The notes: a model not told the origin generated them from the letters alone. Positions 1 through 5,831 are shown, numbered from the stretch's first letter. The stretch: DNA of 5,831 nt from Solirubrobacterales bacterium (GCA_030152505.1 JASLJO010000243.1:1-5831), one strand, 5' to 3'. Made by a program: numbers and translations.

Positions 1-540
1 ATCGTCTCCGGCATCAACCACGGCGCCAACCTGGGCGACGACATCACCTACTCGGGCACGGTCGCCGCCGCCTTCGAGGGGATCGTGCTCGGCATCCCCG
101 CCGTGGCGATCTCCCAACAGTCCTCGGGCGGCGGCATGGGCTATGTCAGCGGCCGCTTCGACTTTTCGGTGGCGGCGCCTTTCCTCGCTCAGCTCGTCGC
201 CGCGCTGAAGGACGAGCCGATGCCGCCGGAGACGCTCGTCAACGTCAACTGCCCCGCCGGCGAGCCGACCGGGATCGAGGTGACCAAGCTCGGCAAGCGC
301 GTGTACAACGACGAGCTGAAGCTGGTCTCCGAAGACGAGGACGGACGCCGCCGCTACGAGATCTACGGCTGGCAGCCGGGCTTCAAGGAGCTCGAGGAAA
401 CCGATCTGATGGCCGTTTCCCAGGGGCGGGTCGCGGTGACCCCGATCCATTTCGACCTCACCGACCATGGCGAGCTCGATCGCCTGCGCGGCTGGCCGCT
501 GGAGCGGATGCTTGCCGCGAGTGCTCCCTCCTCGGTGTGA
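1..540 (+). CDS. surE: SurE 5'/3'-nucleotidase, 3' part only (N-terminus off the left edge)
   Basis: SurE is a metal-dependent phosphatase that dephosphorylates nucleoside 5'- and 3'-monophosphates in the cytoplasm and is linked to stationary-phase survival. The frame is open from base 1 and encodes 179 residues before TGA at 538-540. It opens with IVSGINHGANLGDD followed by YSGTVAAAFEG, the family's most conserved internal block; the Asn of SGIN is, by family knowledge, an active-site metal ligand. The C-terminal part has the typical NVNCP segment and the ending VAVTPIHFDLTDHGELDRL. SurE proteins are usually about 250 residues, so some 70-80 residues are missing, including the N-terminal TNDDG motif with the metal-binding aspartates. 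The GTG at 85 lies inside the conserved block and is not the start. The stop overlaps the ligA start by 4 bases (GTGA), implying co-transcription and coupled translation. Function is assigned by family motifs; only the truncation limits certainty. Confidence 0.95.
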   Translation: MVSGINHGANLGDDITYSGTVAAAFEGIVLGIPAVAISQQSSGGGMGYVSGRFDFSVAAPFLAQLVAALKDEPMPPETLVNVNCPAGEPTGIEVTKLGKRVYNDELKLVSEDEDGRRRYEIYGWQPGFKELEETDLMAVSQGRVAVTPIHFDLTDHGELDRLRGWPLERMLAASAPSSV

Positions 541-2552
541 GCGCCCCCGCCGACGAGAAGCGGGCGGAGGACCTGCGCCGTGAGCTGGCGGTCCACAACC
601 ACCGCTACTACGTCCTCGACGACCCGACGATCGGCGACGACGAATACGACGCGCTGCTCGACGAGCTGCGCGCGATCGAGGCCGAGCATCCGCGGTTGAA
701 GACGCCCGATTCGCCGACCCAACGGGTCGGCGCGCCGCCGCTGGACCGCTTCGAGCAGGTCGAGCACCACGAGCAGATGCTCTCGCTCGGCAACGCCCGC
801 AACGAGGAGGAGCTGCGCGCCTGGGAGAACCGGCTCGCCAACTACCTGAAACGACTCGACATCACCGCCTCGCAGTTCAGCTACACGACCGAGCCGAAGA
901 TCGACGGCCTGGCTGTCTCCCTCACCTACGAGGACGGCGTGCTGGTCCGTGGCGCCACCCGCGGCGACGGCCGGATCGGCGAGGACGTGACCCAGAACCT
1001 GCGCACGATCGGCTCGGTGCCGCTGCGAATCCCCGATGCGCCGGAGCTGATCGAAGTCCGCGGAGAGATCTACCTGCCGATCCCGGCCTTCAAAGCGCTC
1101 AACGAGCGCCGCGCCGAAGCCGGCGAGCCGACCTTTGCCAACCCCCGTAACTCGGCCGCGGGCTCGATCCGTCAACTCGATCCCTCGCTCGCCGCGGAAC
1201 GCCCGCTCTCCACCTGGTTCTACGGGATCGGCGCCGTCCGCGGCCTCGACCTCGCCACCCATATGGACGAGATCGCCTGGCTCGCCGAGCGTGGTTTCAA
1301 GGTCAACCCCGGAACCGGCCACCACCAGGGTGTCGAGGGGGTGGTCGAGCGCTGCCTCTGGTGGGAAGAGCGCCGTGAGGAGCTCGACTACGAGATCGAC
1401 GGCGTCGTCGTCAAGGTCGACGAGCGGGCGCTCTGGCGGGAGCTGGGCGTGGTCGGCCGAGAGCCCCGATGGGCGATCGCCTGGAAGTTCCCGCCGACGA
1501 CGGCGATGACGACGATGAACCGAGTGGTTTGGAACGTGGGCCGGACCGGCCACCTCGTGCCCTTCGCGATGCTGGAGCCGGTGCACGTGGGCGGCGTCAC
1601 CGTAACCACCGCGACCCTCCACAACGAGGAGGACCTCGAACGCAAGGACGTACGCGAGGGCGACGAGGTGGTGGTGATGCGGGCCGGTGACGTCATCCCC
1701 CAGGTGGTCTCGCCGAAACTGCCGCGGAAGAACCCGCGTGCGCGCAAGCCGAGGCCGCCGAAGAAATGCCCCGCGTGCGGGACGCCGACCGTAAAGCAGG
1801 AAGGCGTGTTCACCATCTGCCCCAACCGCACGGGCTGTCCCGGGCAGTCCTTCCAGCACGTCAAACACTTCGTCAGCAAGGGGGCCATGGACATCGACGG
1901 CTTCGGCGAGAAGCAGGCGATGCGCTTCCTCGAAGAGGGCCTGATCGTCGACGTCGCCGACATCTACTCGCTCAACGAGGAGCAGCTGACGGCGATGGAG
2001 CGCTTCGCCGAGACTTCGGCGCGCAATCTGCTGACGGCGATCGACGCGTCCCGCCTGCGCCCTTTCAAACGCGTGCTCTACGCACTCGGCCTGCCGGGCG
2101 TCGGCTACGTCACGGCAGAAGCCCTCGCCGACCACTTCGGCTCGATTGACGCTCTGCATGAGGCCGATCCCGAGCAGATCGAGGAGGTCGAGGGCGTGGG
2201 ACCGATCATGGCGGTGCAGATCGCCGAGTCGCTCGCCGACGAGCCGACCTGGGCCCTGGTTGAGAAGCTGCGTGACAAGGGACTGCGCCTGGAGGCCGAG
2301 GAGTCCGAACGCCGCGTCACCGGTGGGCCGCTGGAAGGCAAGACCATGGTCCTCACCGGCACGCTGCCCGAGCTGACCCGCGAGGAGGCGGCGGCGCTGA
2401 TCAAGGCTGCCGGCGGCAAGGTCGTCAACTCGGTCTCGAAGAAGACCGACTATGTGGTCGCCGGCGAAAACCCGGGCTCGAAGCTGGCCAAAGCGGAGAA
2501 ACTGGAGACCGAGATCCTCGACGAAGCGGGCCTGCGGGCGCTGCTCGAATAG
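537..2552 (+). CDS. ligA: NAD-dependent DNA ligase LigA, complete
   Basis: LigA seals 3'-OH/5'-phosphate nicks in duplex DNA during replication and repair, using NAD+ to form a ligase-adenylate. The 671 residues match the usual 650-700. Domains in order: Ia NMN-binding region (about 15-60, YYVLDDP with DDEYD at 34-38); adenylation domain with catalytic Lys121 in KIDG (121-124), RGE (175-177), DGVVVK (288-293) and WKFPP (316-320); OB fold with GRTG (335-338); zinc finger with Cys411, Cys414, Cys428 and Cys434; helix-hairpin-helix region (about 440-590, with GLPGVG and VEGVGP); C-terminal BRCT domain (about 597-671). No catalytic residue is missing. The GTG at 537 is the only sensible start: it places domain Ia at its normal distance, and no in-frame start lies just upstream. 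I see no Shine-Dalgarno before it, so initiation probably depends on ribosomes ending surE (GTGA overlap). The stretch 394-410 before the zinc finger is unusually rich in Lys, Arg and Pro. The gene ends 3 bases from the convergent carboxypeptidase gene with no terminator visible. Confidence 0.98.
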   Translation: MSAPADEKRAEDLRRELAVHNHRYYVLDDPTIGDDEYDALLDELRAIEAEHPRLKTPDSPTQRVGAPPLDRFEQVEHHEQMLSLGNARNEEELRAWENRLANYLKRLDITASQFSYTTEPKIDGLAVSLTYEDGVLVRGATRGDGRIGEDVTQNLRTIGSVPLRIPDAPELIEVRGEIYLPIPAFKALNERRAEAGEPTFANPRNSAAGSIRQLDPSLAAERPLSTWFYGIGAVRGLDLATHMDEIAWLAERGFKVNPGTGHHQGVEGVVERCLWWEERREELDYEIDGVVVKVDERALWRELGVVGREPRWAIAWKFPPTTAMTTMNRVVWNVGRTGHLVPFAMLEPVHVGGVTVTTATLHNEEDLERKDVREGDEVVVMRAGDVIPQVVSPKLPRKNPRARKPRPPKKCPACGTPTVKQEGVFTICPNRTGCPGQSFQHVKHFVSKGAMDIDGFGEKQAMRFLEEGLIVDVADIYSLNEEQLTAMERFAETSARNLLTAIDASRLRPFKRVLYALGLPGVGYVTAEALADHFGSIDALHEADPEQIEEVEGVGPIMAVQIAESLADEPTWALVEKLRDKGLRLEAEESERRVTGGPLEGKTMVLTGTLPELTREEAAALIKAAGGKVVNSVSKKTDYVVAGENPGSKLAKAEKLETEILDEAGLRALLE

Positions 2553-2555
2553 GCC

Positions 2556-3788
2556 TCAATAGGACGCGACGGCGGCTGCGATCTTGTCTTGCTCGTAATG
2601 GGCGAGGGTCAGGTCGCTGACCCCGTTCATCAGGATCGAGAAGATCATCGTGCGGCCGTCGCGGTTGAAGCAGATGCCCGAGAGGGCGCTGACGCCCGTC
2701 AGGGTGCCGGTCTTGGTGCGGCAGCGGCCGAAGGCGGCGGTGCCGTGCATGCGGTCGGCAACCGTGCCGCTGTGGCCCGCCAGCGCGAGGCCACCGATGA
2801 ATTCTTCGCCGATTGGCGATTGGCGGGCCGCCCGCAGCAGGCTGACGACCTGGAGGGGGGAGGCGCGGTTGCCGCGGGTCAGTCCGGAGCCGTCGACCGC
2901 ATGGATGCCGGAGCCGTGGCTGCGGGCGAAGCGCTCGACCACCCGGGTGCCCGCCGCGGTGGTGCCGGCGCCGCCGAAGTGGGCGCCGAGCAGCTTGGTC
3001 AGCATCTCGGCGAAGAAGTTGTTGGAGTAGACGTTGGTCGCGGCGACGATCTGCGACATCGTCGGCGAGCGCACGCTGGCGAGCGTCCGCGCGCCGGTGG
3101 GAGTGACTCCGCCGGCTATCTGAGTGCGGATCTCCACCCCGCCCGCCCGCAGCGCCCCCGCCAGCTTGGCGGCGGCGAGCTTGGCCGGGTCGGAGGCGAA
3201 GCCCTGCGAGATCGAGCCGCGGTAGCCGGAGTCGAAGGAGAGGCCGGATAGCGGCCCGATGTAGGGGCTGGTTGCGTAGCCGGAGTCGGCGACGCCGCGC
3301 AGCCGGTCGAAGACACTGTCGTCCTCATAGAGCCGCCCGGTGACGCGCCGGACGCCAGCGGCCCGCAGCCGCCCCTCGAGGGCGAGGAGGTTGGTGCCCA
3401 GCCCGCCGCCGTAGCGGTTGTAGAAGGAAGGCACGCCAAGGGTCGGGTCGCCCGCGCCTCGCAGCCAGAGACTGCCGTGCAGCACGCCGCCGAGGCCCAC
3501 CGTGCCGTCGGTCAGCAGCTTGGTGACGATGCGGTACGTGGGTCCGAAGCGCGAGAGGGCGGTGGAGGTCGTGAACAGCTTCGTGTTCGAGGCCAGCGTG
3601 CGCGGTAGCCTCGCCGCCCGCGCGCAGACTGGCTCGCCGCTTTCCGCGTCGAGCACGAACAACCCACTCGCCGCGCCGCCCCCATAGACCAGGCGTCGCT
3701 TCATTTCCAGACAGCTCTTCTCAGCTCCGCTCGCCGCGGTGGGGAGGAGAAACAGGAGCAAGAGCAGGCAGAGCGCAGCTCGTCTCAT
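2556..3788 (-). CDS. dacB: PBP4-type D-alanyl-D-alanine carboxypeptidase/endopeptidase (peptidase S13), exported
   Basis: This is a penicillin-binding serine peptidase that removes terminal D-Ala from, or cleaves cross-links in, peptidoglycan outside the membrane. From ATG 3788 it encodes 410 residues. A GTG at 3803 would add 5; positions here are numbered from that GTG. ATG is preferred because it gives a classic signal peptide: MRRAALC, a Leu/Phe-rich core (10-20), and cleavage likely after AASGA (23-27). Family motifs are SNTK (Ser72 nucleophile, Lys75), GAGDPTL (116-122), YSNN (SxN at 260-262), DGSGL (304-308) and KTG (364-366). The Ser72-Ser260 spacing is 188 residues against roughly 245 in E. 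coli PBP4, so the extra domains inserted between motifs are reduced. The mature part has four cysteines (31, 60, 361, 378). Two flank the KTG strand, suggesting a disulfide. No strong Shine-Dalgarno precedes either start; TACCTT on the minus strand (3820-3815) is a weak -10 candidate. The gene converges on ligA with a 3-base gap and diverges from the patatin gene. Confidence 0.94.
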   Translation of the reverse strand: MRRAALCLLLLLFLLPTAASGAEKSCLEMKRRLVYGGGAASGLFVLDAESGEPVCARAARLPRTLASNTKLFTTSTALSRFGPTYRIVTKLLTDGTVGLGGVLHGSLWLRGAGDPTLGVPSFYNRYGGGLGTNLLALEGRLRAAGVRRVTGRLYEDDSVFDRLRGVADSGYATSPYIGPLSGLSFDSGYRGSISQGFASDPAKLAAAKLAGALRAGGVEIRTQIAGGVTPTGARTLASVRSPTMSQIVAATNVYSNNFFAEMLTKLLGAHFGGAGTTAAGTRVVERFARSHGSGIHAVDGSGLTRGNRASPLQVVSLLRAARQSPIGEEFIGGLALAGHSGTVADRMHGTAAFGRCRTKTGTLTGVSALSGICFNRDGRTMIFSILMNGVSDLTLAHYEQDKIAAAVASY

Positions 3789-3825
3789 CTCAGGTACCAA
3801 CACGAGAGCCAGAAAAGGTAGCGGG

Positions 3826-3920
3826 GAGCAGGGCGGGGGACCTCTCGACCCGGCGGATACTCAAAAACGCGGTCTCATCAGACCGCGTTTTGTCGGGGCG
3901 AGAGGTCCCCCGCCCTGCTC
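3826..3920. repeat. 95-base nested palindrome (22 + 6 + 12 bp stems) between divergent genes
   Basis: Bases 3826-3847 are the exact reverse complement of 3899-3920 (22 bp, no mismatch). After one A/G mismatch (3848/3898), 3849-3854 pairs with 3892-3897 (6 pairs, one of them G-T). A 9-base left-side bulge (3855-3863) follows, then a perfect 12-bp stem (3864-3875 with 3880-3891) closed by the loop CATC. About 40 pairs form in 95 bases, far beyond chance even at high GC. It fills most of the 161-base gap between the carboxypeptidase start (37 bases from its left edge) and the patatin promoter (its right arm covers where a -35 would lie). No target-site duplication flanks it (GCGGG on the left, GCCTG on the right), so a MITE or insertion-sequence origin is unsupported. 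It could be a bidirectional terminator or insulator, an operator or cruciform, a structured transcript, or a dispersed palindromic repeat. The structure is certain; the function is unknown. Confidence 0.93.
3864..3891. terminator. Possible bidirectional intrinsic terminator (core of the palindrome)
   Basis: The perfect 12-bp stem has a GC-rich half (CGCGGTCT against AGACCGCG), a 4-base loop, and AAAA on the left with TTTT on the right. On either strand, RNA would therefore form a stable hairpin ending in U residues, the usual look of a two-way Rho-independent terminator. Only four T's are present, they are within the stem, and the next bases are GTCGGGG, so the U-tract is short. Both adjacent genes read away from it, so it cannot end either of them. 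It could only stop read-through from ligA (+ strand, through the carboxypeptidase gene in antisense) or from the acyl-CoA synthetase gene (minus strand, through the patatin gene). Termination is inferred from shape alone. Confidence 0.4.
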
Positions 3921-3932
3921 GCCTGACCCGTC

Positions 3933-3941
3933 TGGGATAAT
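3933..3941 (+). promoter_or_regulatory. Extended -10 promoter for the patatin gene, probably leaderless
   Basis: TGG followed by GATAAT (3936-3941) matches the extended -10 pattern TGn-TATAAT with five of six hexamer bases. A transcript starting 7-9 bases after the hexamer would begin at about 3948-3950, on or next to the ATG at 3950. No Shine-Dalgarno sequence lies before that ATG. Both points fit leaderless transcription, which is common in actinobacteria. The -35 position (about 3913-3918 for a 17-bp spacer) reads CCCTGC, unlike TTGACA, and lies inside the right arm of the palindrome. The extended TG may compensate for the weak -35. Confidence 0.55.
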
Positions 3942-3949
3942 CCGTGTTT

Positions 3950-5203
3950 ATGGGCAAGGTCGTCGACATCGAGTCCCCCGCTCGCCGCCACCGTGGCAGG
4001 GGACGCAAGCGGCCGTCGAAGACGGCCCTCGTTCTCGGTGGCGGCGGCTTCACCGGTGGCGTCTATGAGATCGGCGCTCTGCGCGCGCTCGATCTGCTCG
4101 CCGTCAACAGCACCGTCAACAACTTCGACGTATACGTCGGCACCAGTGCCGGCTCCTTCGTCGCCACGATGCTCGCCAATGGCGTCACTCCCGACGAAAT
4201 GATGCAGGTGATCAACAAGCGGGAGCCCTCCGAATTCGAAGACCTCGATCTCGACAAGGTGCTGAAGTTCAACTACCTGGGCTTCCTGCAGAAAGCGGCG
4301 ATGCTGCCGCTGCGCACGGGGGAACTGGTGCGCCGGTTGATCCAGATGGGGGATTTCTCGGCGATGGACATCGGCGTCGGCCTCGCCGAGGCGCTGCCGA
4401 CCGGCATCTACTCGAACGCCGGCATCGCCGACTACGTCGAGCAGAGCTTGAACGACGCCGGCCGGGTCAACGACTTCCGCCTGCTTGACAGCGAGCTCTA
4501 TCTGACGGCGACCGATCTCGATACCTGCGAACGCCTCGTCTTCGGCGAACCCGGCTGGGATGACGTGCCGATCTCCAAGGCGATCGAGTGCTCGACCGCC
4601 TTGCCGATCGTCTATAAGCCGGTCGACCTGAAGGGGCGCCAGCTGGTCGACGGCGGCATCCGCTCGACCACCAACGTCGACATCGCGGTCGAAAAGGGAG
4701 CGAAGTTCATCCTCGTGGTGAACCCGCTCGTTCCCTACGTCAACGACTTCGAGCAGACGATCCCGACGGTGTTCGGGACGCGGGTGCGCCGTGTGGCCGA
4801 CATGGGTTTGCCGGCGATCGCCAACCAGGCCTTCCGCCTGATCGCCCATGCCCGGTTGCACGAGGCGGTGGCGCAGTGGGAGGAGAAGTACCCGGGGGTG
4901 GACATCATCCTGATCGAGCCGGAGCCGAACGACGAGCTGATGTTCGGCACGCCGATCATGGACTACTCGCGGCGGCTGCGGATCGCCCGCCACGGCTTCG
5001 AGTCGGTCACCGCGACGCTGGCCCAGGACTACGACCGCTACAAGGAGACCGCCGAACGCCACGGTCTGGAGATCTCCGAGCGCCGCGTCCGTCGCGCCGT
5101 CGAGCGGGCGGCGGAAGAGGAGCCGGAGCAGAACTCGGCATGGCGGCGTGTCCTCGAGCAGACGACGGCAACGCTGCTGCGCCAGTCCGGCGAAGCCTCC
5201 TGA
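3950..5203 (+). CDS. Patatin-like phospholipase family protein
   Basis: Patatin-fold enzymes are lipid acyl hydrolases that use a Ser-Asp dyad to release fatty acids from phospholipids or other lipids. From ATG 3950 the product has 417 residues; GTG 3944 would add two, but sits only 3 bases after the -10 box. Motifs (ATG numbering): glycine-rich oxyanion loop GGGGFTGG (30-37), nucleophile elbow GTSAG (64-68, Ser66), and DGG (234-236, Asp234) for the dyad. All catalytic positions are present. The loop has Thr where many bacterial patatins have Arg or Lys, a variant I recall from other actinobacterial members. There is no signal peptide or clear membrane segment, so the protein is probably cytoplasmic or peripheral at the membrane. 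The N-terminus carries a strongly basic stretch (about 12-24, RRHRGRGRKRPSK) that could contact anionic lipid. The C-terminal 60 residues are charged and probably helical. The gene converges with an acyl-CoA synthetase gene 16 bases away. The exact substrate cannot be read from the sequence. Confidence 0.93.
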   Translation: MGKVVDIESPARRHRGRGRKRPSKTALVLGGGGFTGGVYEIGALRALDLLAVNSTVNNFDVYVGTSAGSFVATMLANGVTPDEMMQVINKREPSEFEDLDLDKVLKFNYLGFLQKAAMLPLRTGELVRRLIQMGDFSAMDIGVGLAEALPTGIYSNAGIADYVEQSLNDAGRVNDFRLLDSELYLTATDLDTCERLVFGEPGWDDVPISKAIECSTALPIVYKPVDLKGRQLVDGGIRSTTNVDIAVEKGAKFILVVNPLVPYVNDFEQTIPTVFGTRVRRVADMGLPAIANQAFRLIAHARLHEAVAQWEEKYPGVDIILIEPEPNDELMFGTPIMDYSRRLRIARHGFESVTATLAQDYDRYKETAERHGLEISERRVRRAVERAAEEEPEQNSAWRRVLEQTTATLLRQSGEAS

Positions 5204-5219
5204 TCGACGGCTCTGGGCC

Positions 5220-5831
5220 TCAGCCCGCGTAAAGCTGCTCGATCTCGCCCTGGTGCTTGTCGGCGACGACCGCGCGCTTGACCTTCAGCGTCGGCGTCAG
5301 CTCGCCGTTCTCCTGCGAGAGGTCGTGGGGGAGGATGGCGATCTTCTTCACCTGCTCGACCCGGGCGAATTTCTCGTTGACCTTGGCCAGGTGGGCCTCG
5401 ATCGCCGCGCGCACGCTGCCATTGGCGGCGAGCTGCGCAGGATCCGCGGGCAGGCCGTGCTCCTGGGCGTAGGCGACGGCTTCTTCGGGGTCGAGGGTGA
5501 CCAGCGCCACCAGGTAGGGACGGCGGTCGCCGACCACCACGCACTGGGAGACCAACGGATGTTGCTTGATCTCGCCCTCCAGGTTGGCGGGAGTGATGTT
5601 CTTGCCGCCGGCGGTGATGATGATGTCCTTTTTGCGGCCGGTGATCGTGATGAAGCCGTCGGCGTCGATCTCGCCGATGTCGCCGGTGTGCAGCCAGCCG
5701 TCGACGATCGTCTCGCGCGTCGCGTCCTCGTTGCGGTAGTAGCCCTCGAGGATGTTCCCGCCCTTGATGAGCAGCTCGCCGTCCTCGGCGATCTTCATCT
5801 CGACGCCGGGCAGCGCGCGCCCGACGGTCCC
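5220..5831 (-). CDS. AMP-forming long-chain acyl-CoA synthetase, C-terminal part only (start off the right edge)
   Basis: The enzyme activates a fatty acid with ATP to an acyl-adenylate and passes it to CoA. The minus-strand frame is open to the window edge, giving 203 C-terminal residues; the ATG at 5798 is internal, since GTVGRALPGVE, a conserved family segment, precedes it. Fragment numbering: GWLHTGD (45-51, with the Asp that binds AMP ribose), ITGRKKDIIITAGGKNITP (63-81, the hinge between large and small domains, Asp69), then the C-terminal domain with TPTLKVKR (179-186), where Lys183 sits at the catalytic lysine position. The wording of the hinge and tail resembles FadD15-type long-chain ligases of actinobacteria rather than acetyl-CoA synthetase. 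About 400 residues, including the ATP-binding P-loop, lie outside the window, so chain-length preference and completeness cannot be judged. The stop lies 16 bases from the convergent patatin stop. A role in re-activating fatty acids released by that lipase is plausible but inferred. Confidence 0.92.
   Translation of the reverse strand, partial: GTVGRALPGVEMKIAEDGELLIKGGNILEGYYRNEDATRETIVDGWLHTGDIGEIDADGFITITGRKKDIIITAGGKNITPANLEGEIKQHPLVSQCVVVGDRRPYLVALVTLDPEEAVAYAQEHGLPADPAQLAANGSVRAAIEAHLAKVNEKFARVEQVKKIAILPHDLSQENGELTPTLKVKRAVVADKHQGEIEQLYAG

Noticed and set aside
1495..1520. GACGACGGCGATGACGACGATGA as a possible short tandem repeat
   Set aside because: It is a degenerate run of GAC/GAT-like triplets inside a conserved ligA coding region, with no regular unit across more than a few copies.
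363..2159. A 598-codon open frame on the minus strand, antisense to surE and ligA
   Set aside because: It lies opposite a ligA with all motifs intact. Its translation is Arg/Val/Asp/Gly-rich low-complexity sequence without recognisable domains, as expected from a GC-rich antisense frame.
2547..2565. Repeated AATAGG and the palindrome AGGCCT at the ligA/dacB junction
   Set aside because: These are six-base motifs that overlap the two stop regions and are within chance expectation. They form no stable stem.
2589..3251. A 220-codon + strand open frame opposite the carboxypeptidase gene
   Set aside because: It is Ala/Gly/Arg-rich, has no known motif, and the opposite strand carries well-conserved SxN and KTG motifs.
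3815..3820. TACCTT on the minus strand as a -10 box for the carboxypeptidase gene
   Set aside because: It fits only the loose TAnnnT pattern and has no recognisable -35, so it is mentioned with the gene but not listed as a feature.
3821..3925. Palindrome as a transposon-derived MITE
   Set aside because: The flanking five bases (GCGGG and GCCTG) are not a target-site duplication and no transposase or known terminal motif is present. Other copies cannot be searched for here.
3739..4068. A 109-codon + strand open frame running through the palindrome into the patatin gene
   Set aside because: Its middle is simply the translated palindrome and its ends overlap two real genes in other frames. It has no ribosome site or family similarity that I can recognise.
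3878..5062. A 394-codon open frame on the minus strand opposite the patatin gene
   Set aside because: It shadows a gene with clear catalytic motifs, its composition is biased (Arg, His, Asp, Val), and it would end inside the palindrome. No family is recognisable.
5215..5226. GGGC-CTCA-GCCC hairpin between the patatin and acyl-CoA synthetase stops
   Set aside because: The stem is only 4 bp (5 with a G-T pair) and has no T-tract on either strand, so it is too weak to call a terminator.

Overview
The window is GC-rich (roughly two thirds G+C by eye) bacterial chromosome that looks like ordinary core genome. No phage, insertion sequence, CRISPR array, tRNA or rRNA is visible. The protein styles, the GTGA stop/start overlap and a patatin gene with a -10 box a few bases before its ATG and no Shine-Dalgarno all fit an actinobacterium. 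A Thermoleophilia/Solirubrobacterales-type lineage is my best guess, but that is inference from sequence style and not a database result.

Layout. On the + strand, 1-540 is the 3' part of surE (survival-protein nucleotidase) and 537-2552 is a complete ligA (NAD-dependent DNA ligase), joined by a 4-base GTGA overlap. Three bases after ligA ends, and facing it, is the 3' end of a PBP4-type (peptidase S13) D-alanyl-D-alanine carboxypeptidase gene on the minus strand (2556-3788). A 161-base divergent intergenic region (3789-3949) follows. It holds a 95-base nested palindrome and an extended -10 promoter. Next comes a + strand patatin-like phospholipase (3950-5203). After a 16-base gap, the minus strand carries the 3' end of an AMP-forming long-chain acyl-CoA synthetase (5220-5831), which runs off the right edge.

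How it works together. surE-ligA look translationally coupled but have no obvious shared pathway. The carboxypeptidase trims peptidoglycan outside the membrane. The patatin and the acyl-CoA synthetase are a plausible functional pair, since one can release fatty acids and the other can activate them with CoA, but they face each other and are not one operon.

The most unusual element is the intergenic palindrome. It has a perfect 22-bp outer stem, a 6-bp middle stem and a perfect 12-bp inner stem with A- and T-flanks like a bidirectional terminator. It lies upstream of both flanking genes, where a terminator is not expected. Both convergent gene pairs around it have almost no intergenic space and no visible terminator. 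One coherent reading is that this single element insulates two outward-facing genes from antisense read-through coming from both sides. Nothing else in the window suggests an undescribed multi-gene system.
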